Assembly (NCBI GenBank): GCA_029550925.1 | Contig: JAKPGL010000010.1 | Coordinates: 1 to 41,262, forward strand | Direction: 5' to 3' | Source: Planctomycetota bacterium | Lineage (GTDB): Bacteria > Planctomycetota > Planctomycetia > Pirellulales > Thermoguttaceae | DNA: 41,262 bases | Part shown: positions 8,310 through 17,700 of the stretch, in pieces | Layout: every line of letters begins with the position of its first letter | Numbering within the stretch: position 1 is the stretch's first letter | Translations under genes and position numbers: made by a program | The notes under the pieces: model-generated | Seen by the model: only the letters and a program-made list of their open reading frames with translations | The model's database searches: none | Told to the model about the DNA's origin: nothing

Positions 8310-8511
8310 AATGGATAATCCATGTATTTTGGGAAGTTTTCTTGTATGGAGCAAGAATTTCCCATTAGGGAAATTGGACAAACTAGGGCGAAATTACCGA
8401 TAAAGTAAAAGCATCCCGTTGCTTTTCCTCGACGGAAAAGCACCTATCCGGGAAGACGCATTCTTGGAATGGTTTTTTAATAGTCCATCTTCAAGCCGCT
8501 GATTAGCCGCC
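8310..8511 (+). promoter_or_regulatory. Structured intergenic leader with three inverted-repeat elements
   Basis: Three inverted-repeat elements lie between galT-like and GH57 genes: ATGGAT-A-ATCCAT (8311-8323), AATTTCCC-ATTA-GGGAAATT (8356-8375, perfect 8-bp stem), and a set of three segments. In that set AAAAGC (8407-8412) can pair with GCTTTT (8421-8426), or GCTTTTCC (8421-8428) can pair with GGAAAAGC (8434-8441). The last two pairings exclude each other, as in an attenuator or riboswitch expression platform. Whether RNA switching occurs is untested. Confidence 0.45.
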
Positions 8512-10683
8512 ATGCCACACACCATCCGTTTAGCCCTGGTTTTGCACAATCATCAGCCCGTCGGCAATTTCGATCATGTCTTCGAGCAGGCGTATCAGGA
8601 AAGTTACCGACCGTTTTTGGAGGTCTTTTCTCGGTACCCGTCCATTCGGATCAGTTTGCACCTGAGCGGGCCTTTGGCCGAGTGGCTCCAGACGCATCAC
8701 CCGGAGTACCTGGATCGCATTGCCGAGCTGGTCGGCCAAGGCCGGATCGAAATCCTCGGCGGTCCGTTCTATGAACCCATCCTGACGATGATCCCCGCCG
8801 AAGACCGGATTGGCCAAATCCGGGCCTACAGCCGTTGGCTTTCGCAGCGATTGGGCGCTACGGTGCGCGGCATGTGGACGCCGGAACGGGTCTGGGAACA
8901 GTCGCTTACGCGGGACCTGGTTGACGCCGGCATCGAATACACGGTGTTGGACGATTTCCATTTCAAAATCGCCGGGCTGCGCGACGAACAACTGACCGGT
9001 TATTACATGAGCGAAGACGAAGGCCGACTGTTGGCCATCTTCCCCGGCAGTGAAAAGCTTCGATATACCATCCCCTTTGCCGACCCGAAGGAGACGATCC
9101 AGTATTTGCAAGAGATCGCCAACCGGACGCCCGACGCGGTGATCACCTTCGGCGACGATGGGGAGAAGTTCGGCACATGGCCGGAAACCTACAAGCATGT
9201 TTATACCGATCGGTGGTTGGAGCGATTTTTCGAGGCCCTCCAGGCCAACGCAACTTGGCTGCAACTGACCACCCTTGCCGAAGCGCGGGACCAACTACCG
9301 CCGGCGGGCAATATCTATCTCCCGGAGGCAAGCTACCGGGAGATGACCGAGTGGGCCTTGCCGACCCAGTTGCAACTCGAATACGACGAGCTGGTCCATC
9401 AAATGCATGGGGACCCTCGATGGCCGGCCATTCGGCGGTTCATCCGGGGCGGGTATTGGCGAAACTTCAAGGTCAAATACCCGGAAGCCAACGAAATGTA
9501 CGCTCGGATGTTGGGCCTAAGCCAGCAGATACGGCAGGTCCAGCAATCCGGCCTTACCGGTCCGGCCATTCAGCAGGCCCAACGGGAACTTTACCGCGCC
9601 CAGTGCAATTGTGCGTATTGGCACGGGGCGTTTGGCGGTCTGTATCTGCCGCACTTGCGAAACGCCGTCTATGAACATCTGATCGCCGCCGAGCAACTGC
9701 TCCATCAGGCGGAAGGTCGGCCCGCCGCCTGGGTCCAGGATAGCCATGGCGATTACAATTTCGACGGTCGGCCGGAGGTCTGCCTGGCCAACGACAAGTT
9801 GGCCCTCTGGTTTGCCCCGGCTCGCGGCGGAATGCTCTATGAACTGGATGTTCGGCAGGCTAGGGTGAATCTGTTGGCCACGCTGGCCCGTCGGCCGGAA
9901 GCCTACCATCAAAAGGTCCGGCAAGGGGCCGCTCAGCGCCAGGAGCAGGTGGCCAGCATCCATGACCGGATCGTCTTCAAGCAGCCGGGGCTGGATCGCC
10001 GACTCCAGTATGACGACCATCCGCGAAAAAGTCTGCTGGAACACTTCTTGGAGCCTGAGGTCAGTTTGGCCCAGATCGAATCGGGCCAGGCTCGCCAACT
10101 GGGCGATTTTCTCATGGCGCCCTATGCGGCCCGTGTGCGGCGGAATCCGGGACGGATCCAACTGCAAATGATCCGGGATGGCCGAGTCGGGCAGGTTTCG
10201 TTCCGGCTGACCAAGGGGGTAACCCTGGAGGCCGGTTCCGACCGGATCGAGGTGGCTTATCTGCTAGAGAACTTGCCGCCGGATGCTCGGCTCTGTTTTG
10301 CCGTGGAGTTCAACTGGGCGGCCATGCCCGCCGGCGCAGACGACCGCTTCTTTGCCACGTTGGATGGCCAACGTCTGGGCCATTTAGGGAGCCGACTGGA
10401 GCTTGCGGACGTGGAAGGATTGCGACTGGCCGATCAGTGGCGGGGGTTGGAAGTCAGTTTCCAGGCCTCCCGGCCCACCGGTGTGTGGACCTTCCCGATC
10501 GAGACGGTCAGCCAGTCGGAAGGCGGCTTTGAACTGGTACATCAGTCGGTGGTGGTACTGCCGCATTGGCAGGTACAGGCCGACGCCGAGGGCCGCTGGA
10601 GCGTAGTCCTGCAATGGACCATCCACACCTCCGCCGCCGAAAATGCTTCGGAAACTCAGGCCGCCGTGGCTGCCTCGGTGTAG
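8512..10683 (+). CDS. Glycoside hydrolase family 57, 4-alpha-glucanotransferase/alpha-amylase type
   Basis: A 723-residue cytoplasmic enzyme without signal peptide. Conserved GH57 regions are seen in order: HNHQP at 12-16, GGPFYEPI near 83, GMWTPERVW (120-128) with predicted nucleophile Glu 125, and TFGDDGEKFG (212-221) with predicted acid Asp 215 or 216. The C-terminal half, from about residue 400 (DSHGDYNFDGRPEV onward), matches the beta-rich DUF1925/DUF1926-type domains of Thermococcus litoralis 4-alpha-glucanotransferase. It would transfer or hydrolyse alpha-1,4-glucan chains in glycogen or maltodextrin metabolism. The preceding GalT-like gene supports a sugar-nucleotide/glycogen context. 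A compact hairpin follows the stop. Amylase versus transferase activity cannot be settled by reading. Confidence 0.9.
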   Translation: MPHTIRLALVLHNHQPVGNFDHVFEQAYQESYRPFLEVFSRYPSIRISLHLSGPLAEWLQTHHPEYLDRIAELVGQGRIEILGGPFYEPILTMIPAEDRIGQIRAYSRWLSQRLGATVRGMWTPERVWEQSLTRDLVDAGIEYTVLDDFHFKIAGLRDEQLTGYYMSEDEGRLLAIFPGSEKLRYTIPFADPKETIQYLQEIANRTPDAVITFGDDGEKFGTWPETYKHVYTDRWLERFFEALQANATWLQLTTLAEARDQLPPAGNIYLPEASYREMTEWALPTQLQLEYDELVHQMHGDPRWPAIRRFIRGGYWRNFKVKYPEANEMYARMLGLSQQIRQVQQSGLTGPAIQQAQRELYRAQCNCAYWHGAFGGLYLPHLRNAVYEHLIAAEQLLHQAEGRPAAWVQDSHGDYNFDGRPEVCLANDKLALWFAPARGGMLYELDVRQARVNLLATLARRPEAYHQKVRQGAAQRQEQVASIHDRIVFKQPGLDRRLQYDDHPRKSLLEHFLEPEVSLAQIESGQARQLGDFLMAPYAARVRRNPGRIQLQMIRDGRVGQVSFRLTKGVTLEAGSDRIEVAYLLENLPPDARLCFAVEFNWAAMPAGADDRFFATLDGQRLGHLGSRLELADVEGLRLADQWRGLEVSFQASRPTGVWTFPIETVSQSEGGFELVHQSVVVLPHWQVQADAEGRWSVVLQWTIHTSAAENASETQAAVAASV

Positions 10684-10693
10684 GCAACCCTCC

Positions 10694-10718
10694 TAGAGGC
10701 ATCCTCTAATTCTTTCCT
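10694..10718. terminator. Compact hairpin between convergent GH57 and ClC genes
   Basis: TAGAGG-CAT-CCTCTA (10694-10708) is a perfect 6-bp stem with a 3-base loop, followed on the plus strand by ATTCTTTCC. Located in the 89-bp gap between convergent genes, it could terminate transcription from both sides. The U-run is weak. Confidence 0.45.
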
Positions 10719-10772
10719 ACCGAGCGCCCGTTCTTTTTCAGGGTTTCTACGGGGCCGGGGAATAGAAAGCGT

Positions 10773-12683
10773 TCAACGTGCCGCCCAGCGGGGCAGCCGT
10801 TGCAGATAGGCCCGGATGATTTCTGAACGGTGGATGATCCCGAGAAATCGGCGGGAAAGAAGGTTTTCGACTACCGGCAAAGCGCCCAGATCGCTGGCCA
10901 CCAGGCGTTCTAAAGCCACATCGAGGGTATCCTCCGGAATAAGCGGCTGGATATCAGTTCGCATCAGGTCTTCCGCCACGACCAGAGGTCGGAGTGCCGG
11001 CGTCTGGGCCGCCAGCACTACCTCCTCCAGCGCCACTACTCCCACCAGCCGATCTTCAGCCTCCAGCACAGGCAAAATGGGCGTGGGTTTACGGTGTACA
11101 TGTTGGAGGATCATCTCCAAGGGCTCTTGAGGCCGAATCGCAATCGGTCGGCGTGCAGGCCGAAAACAACTTCCCACCCGGACTTCGGCCAAGATTTCCT
11201 GCAAGAGTTCTCCTTGATGGGCGGGCGAACGGGCGCGGCTTTCCACCTGCGAGGCATAAAGCGACTTTCGCCCCGAAAGCACATAAGAAATCGTACAGAC
11301 CCACAAGGCAGGCAGAAGGAGTCTATAGCCGCCGGTCATTTCGCTGACAATAATCAGGGTGGAAAAGGGCGTTTTGGCCGCCGCCGAGAAAAACCCGGCC
11401 ATGCCCACCACCACGAAACTGGCCGGATGGGGTACCAGGTCCGGCCAAAGCTGATGGAACCAGATGCCTAGCGCCCCGCCGGCACAGCCGCCGATGACCA
11501 TGGAAGGGCCAAACACCCCGCCGGAGCCGCCGCTGCCAATGGTGAGCGAGGTGGTCAGGATTTTGCCCAGGGCGATGGCCAAAAGCACCGTTGCCCCCGC
11601 GCCGCCGTCGTGCAGCAACGCATCTTGAACGGCCGAGTAGCCGAACCCCAAGACAGCCAAAGTCTGTTCTGGGCAGGCATATCCAAACGCCTGAGCTATC
11701 TTGAACAAGCCCACCGCCACCAGACCGGTCAGCAGCGCCCCCATCGCAGGCCGAAACGCCCGCGGAACCCGCTGCATCGAGTCGAAAAATCGTTCGCATC
11801 CGTAAAAGGTCCGCACATACAGGCTAGCCAGGGCGGCCGTGAAAAGGGCCAGAATCAAATACGGCCCCAATTGCCAGGGATTAGAAAAACTCAGTTCCGG
11901 AATGGTAAACAGCGGGCGCCAGCCCAGCACGCTCGAAAACGTACAATACGACACCACACTGGCAATACCGGCCGGGATGATCACTTCGGGTTCAAATTCC
12001 GGGGCTTGATACAGCACTTCGGCGGCAAAGAGGGTGCCGGCCAACGGCGCCCGGAATACCGCTCCGATGCCAGCGCCCATGCCGGCAGCCATCAGGATGC
12101 GGCGTTCTCTTGTCCGGAGTCGAAGCATCTGGGCCAATACGGAACCAAACCCCGCCCCGATTTGAGCGATCGGTCCTTCCCGGCCGCCGGAGCCGCCAGT
12201 ACCCAAGGTGATCGTGCTGGCTGCCATTTTGACCAGCGGAACCCGGGGCCGAATCTCTCCGCCCCGAGAATGGTAGGCGGCAATGGCGGCATCCGTCCCA
12301 TGCCCCTTGGCCTCCGGCGCCAACCAAAACACCAAGGCCCCGCTGACCAAGCCGCCTAACGTGGGAACCAACAAAAGCCAAGATAGGTGCAGAGGAGTCC
12401 GTGGCCCTTCTAACCACGAAAGTCCGCCTTCGCCGCCTGGTCGGGGTTCCGGCCAATAACCGGCTACCACTCCTAAGGCATAGTGTTCCATGATCCGGGT
12501 GGCCAGATAAAAGGCGATTCCTCCCACGCCAGCCACCACCCCGACCAGCATGGCCAGGGCCAAAAGCCGAGCCGGTTGCCGCACCCGGCCGCCTATCCGA
12601 AACACCTCCGGGACTAGTTTTGCCCAGCCCCACCCTGGCGAGCTAACCAACTCCTTAGCCATCTGTTTTGAAGAAGATTCCAT
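10773..12683 (-). CDS. ClC-family chloride channel/transporter with C-terminal CBS pair
   Basis: An integral membrane protein of about 636 residues with ~10 hydrophobic helices followed by a cytoplasmic tail. ClC selectivity motifs are present: GTGGSGGREGPIAQIG, whose Glu corresponds to the gating glutamate of H+/Cl- exchangers, and IGSGGSGGVFGPSMVIGG. The last ~135 residues form two CBS domains (one around IAIRPQEPLEMILQ, one around IQPLIPEDTLDVALE) that in this family bind nucleotides and set activity. The longest frame starts at a TTG at 12761. I chose the ATG at 12683, but its AAAGGA is only one base away, so the ATG at 12662 is also possible. It is convergent with the GH57 gene. Confidence 0.9.
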   Translation of the reverse strand: MESSSKQMAKELVSSPGWGWAKLVPEVFRIGGRVRQPARLLALAMLVGVVAGVGGIAFYLATRIMEHYALGVVAGYWPEPRPGGEGGLSWLEGPRTPLHLSWLLLVPTLGGLVSGALVFWLAPEAKGHGTDAAIAAYHSRGGEIRPRVPLVKMAASTITLGTGGSGGREGPIAQIGAGFGSVLAQMLRLRTRERRILMAAGMGAGIGAVFRAPLAGTLFAAEVLYQAPEFEPEVIIPAGIASVVSYCTFSSVLGWRPLFTIPELSFSNPWQLGPYLILALFTAALASLYVRTFYGCERFFDSMQRVPRAFRPAMGALLTGLVAVGLFKIAQAFGYACPEQTLAVLGFGYSAVQDALLHDGGAGATVLLAIALGKILTTSLTIGSGGSGGVFGPSMVIGGCAGGALGIWFHQLWPDLVPHPASFVVVGMAGFFSAAAKTPFSTLIIVSEMTGGYRLLLPALWVCTISYVLSGRKSLYASQVESRARSPAHQGELLQEILAEVRVGSCFRPARRPIAIRPQEPLEMILQHVHRKPTPILPVLEAEDRLVGVVALEEVVLAAQTPALRPLVVAEDLMRTDIQPLIPEDTLDVALERLVASDLGALPVVENLLSRRFLGIIHRSEIIRAYLQRLPRWAAR

Positions 12684-12941
12684 GTCCTTTTGAATGCCAG
12701 AATTGCTTTGGGAAACGCCTCCAAGGCGTCTAGCCGACGAAGAAAAACGCCGCCAAGCCAAACCGTTGGCCCGAAAAATATGGGCGGACCAGACGCCTGC
12801 TCCAGAATCCCTCCTGAGGGGCCCTCCAAAAAGATTTTATTTTACCTCGTGCGTCGCCTAAACGGCAGGGGCGGAACAGATTTTCGATCGCCCCTTCAGG
12901 GGCCTAAACAGCTTGAAGCCCCGGGCGTCTCCACGTTGCTG
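12684..12941. other. Intergenic region with GAGGGGCCCTC and GCCCCT/AGGGGC hairpins
   Basis: No gene is seen in these 258 bases. Two small perfect palindromes, GAGGGGCCCTC (12816-12826) and GCCCCT-TC-AGGGGC (about 12890-12903), lie beyond the stop of the minus-strand hypothetical gene. They may end its transcript, though no clear U-run follows on the minus strand. Confidence 0.35.
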
Positions 12942-14375
12942 TCAATAATCCAGTCGGAATGGATCAACCTTGATCCATCGTTCGGCGCCTTCCAGCTCGT
13001 TAGCTCGGCGGACCACATCGTCGGCCCAACGCAGGTCCAGGTGGCCGACTTTCCCGGTATCCTGATCCAGCACGGCTTGCAGCCCTCGATTCACCTCCGA
13101 CCATGCCTTCCACACTCGGTCGGAAACTTGCTGCTGGTACTGGTAGGATTGCTGCTGGATGTCAAAGGCCTCCTGCTGGGTTTGCAGGGCCTTGGCCAGC
13201 CGAGATTGATGCACCTTATCACTCACCTTCCAAGAACCCCAGATTTCCAGAAGTGTTTTGAGGTTTTGGCGAAACTTGGCTGCCGGGGCAGAGACAAACG
13301 AATTGTAATACATCCAGGACTGAGGACTGACCGGCGCCATATTGACATAGGCCAACGATTCGACAGGCAACCATTGGCCGGCCTGTTCTTTTTCCCATGT
13401 AAAATGCACGATGGCAGCTTGTCCGCCCAGGGTGGCCGGGGCAGGTTCCGAATGGATCACCCGGCCCCATCGCATGGCCGGCAGTCCTTTCGCTTGGTTT
13501 ATGCGAGCCACAATCTGAAACACGTCTGCCGTGGCCCGTTCAGGATTGGAGTACGCGGCCACGGGGAAGGTATCCGGCAGGGGCATCAGCGACATGGCTG
13601 CCGCCTCCGGCGTCAACACCTGAGTGGCATATCCCAGTTCGATACCACCCTGGGGGCCTTCGGCGCTAATGCAACCTTGTTGGGGAGTGTTGACGCTGGT
13701 GATCCGCCAGCCTTCGGGAAGCCGAATCGATCCGGTCCCGTCCGGCAGGGGCACGTTTTGCCAACGAACCGGCGCAGGCGGCGGGGTCCTCCCGCCGGAA
13801 GGTGTTTTTTCAGCCCGCGCAGTTTGAGTCAAAAGAGCGACCAAGTCCTGGCCTGGCGGCGCCCAGGCGGCACTGGCATACGTCCCATCCTCGGCCACCG
13901 AGACCCGAAGCAGACCCCGAATCGGCTGGCCCCGCTCCTGCCCTTCGAACATCATGAGAAACTGTCGATCCTCTGCGTCTGCGACGGCGGAGCTACCGAA
14001 AGGTTTTACCCGCCCGCCCAAGTGAGCAGATATTTGTCGGAGGGCCTGCGACGCCGCTTGCCGAGCAGAACGAACCTCGGCGTACTGCTGCCGCCAGACC
14101 TTCCCCCTCCCCGTTTCCGTCCCACGCTGCCCTGAAGTATTCTGCACCGGGATCGCTCCCGTATCAGCCTGTATCGGCGTCCCTAGGGAACCCTGCCCAG
14201 GCGTCTGCAAGGTGTTATTGAACGTCGCCGCTGCCGCCGGATGAGAAAGCTGATTCTTTTCGTCTTCTTCCCCTTCCTCGGCCAAAACCGCCAACAGAAT
14301 CAGTAAGCCCAGCAAGCCCGCGCCGATGGCGAACAGCGTTCGCTTCTTCCCCTCGTCGATTCCGGAAGGATTCAT
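12942..14375 (-). CDS. Membrane-anchored protein of unknown function
   Basis: I do not recognise this 477-residue protein. It has a short charged N-terminus, one transmembrane segment at about residues 13-31, an acidic stretch (EEGEEDEK), a ~60-residue low-complexity Gln/Thr/Gly linker, and then a large domain predicted to lie outside the membrane. That domain includes VPLPDGTGSIRLPEGWRI, a phrase common in proteins that test secreted-domain stability or lipoproteins of unknown role. The last ~110 residues are Gln-rich and helical (QTQQEAFDIQQQSYQYQQQ), probably a coiled coil. The longest frame starts at 14510; the ATG at 14375 has a GGGGGA sequence upstream and puts the hydrophobic segment at the normal place. 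It may share regulation with the transporter gene 258 bp downstream. Confidence 0.7.
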   Translation of the reverse strand: MNPSGIDEGKKRTLFAIGAGLLGLLILLAVLAEEGEEDEKNQLSHPAAAATFNNTLQTPGQGSLGTPIQADTGAIPVQNTSGQRGTETGRGKVWRQQYAEVRSARQAASQALRQISAHLGGRVKPFGSSAVADAEDRQFLMMFEGQERGQPIRGLLRVSVAEDGTYASAAWAPPGQDLVALLTQTARAEKTPSGGRTPPPAPVRWQNVPLPDGTGSIRLPEGWRITSVNTPQQGCISAEGPQGGIELGYATQVLTPEAAAMSLMPLPDTFPVAAYSNPERATADVFQIVARINQAKGLPAMRWGRVIHSEPAPATLGGQAAIVHFTWEKEQAGQWLPVESLAYVNMAPVSPQSWMYYNSFVSAPAAKFRQNLKTLLEIWGSWKVSDKVHQSRLAKALQTQQEAFDIQQQSYQYQQQVSDRVWKAWSEVNRGLQAVLDQDTGKVGHLDLRWADDVVRRANELEGAERWIKVDPFRLDY

Positions 14376-14742
14376 GGCTTTCCCCCTTTGGAAAAAAAGA
14401 AAGATGGTTTCCGCCAGCACCAATCCCCCTATTGGTCCAGGGGACGAAAAGGCGTCGGCCCTCGTCAGATGACGATACTCAAGCCTACGTTGCGATCGGG
14501 GACAAGCCAAACAACTCTTTAGAGGGGGCCTCTAAAAACTTCCGGTTTTTCGAGAAACGGGAAGCTATCCACTGCCGCTTCAAAAAGGACTAGATTCCTC
14601 GTATGAAGCAGCGTCTATCAGACGGTCTGTTGCCTGGACATTCAAGGCCAGGCTGACAAGACTGGAACCCAGTCGCTCTCTGCGCAAAAAGGACAGGGGA
14701 AGACGGTACAGAAACGGTAGGGCGTGGTGGGGGTTGTCTAGG
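14376..14742. other. 367-bp intergenic region with a tight inverted repeat
   Basis: It holds one striking element, TTTAGAGG-GGG-CCTCTAAA (14518-14536), an 8-bp perfect stem with a 3-base loop, similar to the hairpin at 10694. It lies between the stop of the giant gene and the start of the next minus-strand gene, so it could end the giant transcript. I see nothing else definite. Confidence 0.4.
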
Positions 14743-17700
14743 TCAACCAGAAGCGGCTCTCCGGCGGCGCGAATACCTATAGCCCAACAAGCCCGCCGCT
14801 CCTAGCAGAAGCAGCACCAGTGTGCTCGGCTCCGGAATGCTGGGCGGATTGTCGAAGCTAATGAAGGCGAAGACGAACTGGGTGTCTTCCAACACTAGAC
14901 CGGGTAGGTCAAACGAGTAGATTAGGAAATCGTCGCCCAGTGCCTGGTAGGCCAGGATGTTGTCATCCGCAGCGCCGGTGTCGGACCAGATTTTCGCCGC
15001 GGTCAGAAGCAACATGCCGGTCTCCGGCGACTCGTCGGTAATATCCAGCAGATACTGTCCGGTACCCAGCTTGGTTACCGAGAAGAGCTCTTCGCCGGCC
15101 CCTTGGACCACATTGCCCTGTTCGTCGATCAGGCCGCCGATCAGCCCCTTGGTGAAGTAGGGGATATACAGGACGCTGAAGTCGTCCTGGACGTAGCTAG
15201 TGATATTTTGATCATTGCCACGCACGGCCAATAGCCAGCCGTTGTGATCCGGCAGGATGCCGGCACTAACCACCCGATTGGAGTTGGAGCCGCCGATGGC
15301 AAACAGCATCCCATCGGCCAAGGAATCGACGCCTGGAATCTGAAGTTGGTATCGGCCCGTGCCGACCTGGGTGAACATACTTTGGCTGATTCCCTGGGAG
15401 GCCCAAACCTGACCGCTGGCATTGACATGGGCGCCCCACCAGGAGCCGCTGAAGGGGAACCAAGCCGCCGCCAGGTCGATGTTCAATTCGCTATTATCCG
15501 AGCCGGCCACCGCGGTGGCTAACCAAGCATTAGCCGGTTGCTCGGCCGACACCTCCACCGAAGCATACCGGACCCCATATCCATCTTGGTTATCCCGGCC
15601 CAGATTCCGAACCGTAGCCATTAAAATCCCCTGGTTGAGATTCACCGGGGCACCGTCCCTGGCCATATAGAAATCTCCTGTATTGGCCTGCCAGAGATAG
15701 AAGCCCGGTGTGGCCTGCGGCGTGGTTACCGTAATCGAAGCGGCCGTATTCCCGGTATCCTTTTGCACCACACGCAGATTGGCTGCCGCCACGCTCTTGG
15801 GATCTACTAACCGAAGCTGCGGCTCGCTGGGCGGATTGTCAAACGGAATAAAGGTGACCCAAAACCGGGTGTCCTGCAAACTGGGTTCCGCATTGCCCAG
15901 GTCGTAGCCCCGGATGACAAACTCATCGCCCTCAGCCGTGTAGGTCAGAATGTTGTCCTGGTTGGCGGTGTTATAGGTGGATACCGGCGTCAGCAGCAGG
16001 ACGCCATCCGATGGACTATAGCCGGGCACCCGGAGCCGATACACGCCCGTGCCGGTTCGGAAGCCATAGAGCTTGCCGGTGGAATTGTCCATGTAGCCCT
16101 GCTCGTTGATTTCGGCGGCGATCAGGTTCCGAGTGCCATAGGGGACAAAGACAAAGGAGAAGTCGTCGTTTTCGAAGTTTTGGTTGAAGTTGACCACGTT
16201 GACGGTCCAGCCGGAGCCGTCCGATTTGGCCGCCACACTGGCGGCATTGTTTTCGTTTTCGCCGGCCGTGGCCAGCAACATGCCGCTTCGGCGGGTGTCG
16301 CCCGAGCCGGGCAGATACACATCATATTGGCCGGTGGTGCTGGGCGAATCGATCACATGGGTGCCGATGACTAGGCCCGGGGCACCGATGATCTGTTGCA
16401 TGGGGCCGTCGGCGGTCCCGTCGTTACCGGTTACATAGCCGCCCAACCACCCCTGAGCAAACGGGAAGAAGGCGACGGTGGTATTGACGTTCATTTCATT
16501 GCCGTTGTAATTGTTACCCGCCCGATGGGTAGCCAGACCTGGCGCCTGCACGCCGCCGAAATCCACTTTGTAATTGACGGCCACCATGCCGATTCCACCG
16601 GCAGGTTCGCCCGTGTCGCTCCGGGCGTCTTCGCACACGCTGGCCAGCAAGGCCCCCTTGGTTAGATCAATGACCTGGCCGTTTTGCCGAAGCTGATAGT
16701 CGCCTCGGTTCCAGAAGGGGGCGGTAACGTAGCCGCTGCCTTCCACATCCACATGGACGGCGTCCGGGTTGCCGCCGGTATTGTTCTGGATGACGGTAAG
16801 TTTGCTGGCGGTTACCTGGGCGGTCGGATCGAACAGACGTTGCCCCGGAGCCGTGGGCGGATTGTCGAACGGGATAAAGGCAAATGAGAAGACCGGAAAA
16901 TTGAAGACATCCTCCAACACGGGAGGATTATTGGGCAAATCTCGAACCTGGATGATCCAGTCGTTGCCGTCGGCCTGGTAGGTAACAATGTTATCCCGGG
17001 TGCCGCCTGTCTGGACATCGCCGGTAACCAGCAGGGCGCCGGTGGTGGGATTTTGCCCGGGGATCGTGAGCCGATAGGTGCCCACATCGATCCGGCGGAG
17101 CGTGAAATTGCCCGATTTATTGAACAGGCCGCCTTCGCCTGAAACCCGCCCCATGACCACTCCCGGCGTATCAAACGGGATATAGGCAAAAGCGATGGGG
17201 TCTTGTTCTAATCCAGAACCATCCACGCCATTGTCATGGACCATCAGGATAAACTGGCTTCCGTCGGTGGCCGGGCCGGCCATGGCGTAGTTGCCCTCGT
17301 TTTTGCCATGATTGACAAAGACCAGCCCGTCGCGCAAGGCGTTCACGCCGGGAAGCCGGAGATAAAATTGGCCGTTTTGGTTATCGATAAACTCTTCGCC
17401 CAGGTCGATGCCTGGCGTGGCAACCAAACTGGTAATAGGCCCGCCATTGGTGGAAACCATGGCATGCCCGGCCTGCCAACCGCCGGAAAACGGGAAATAG
17501 ACGGCCGCCACGTCGATGTTGTGTTCCGTGGTAGCATAACCACCGGCGCTAACCCGGTAGGTATTCACATAATAGGTGCTGCCATCCCGGACGGTAACGC
17601 TTTGGGCGAACCAATTGCCCTGGCCATCGCCGTTGTCTCGGCCGTTTTGCCGAACGCTACTGATGACCACCCCGCCGTCGGCACTGACCGGAACTCCGTC

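Noticed and set aside
12684-12761. TTG-started N-terminal extension of the ClC gene
   Set aside because: TTG without a Shine-Dalgarno sequence and low-complexity Ser/Arg residues; an internal ATG is more likely.
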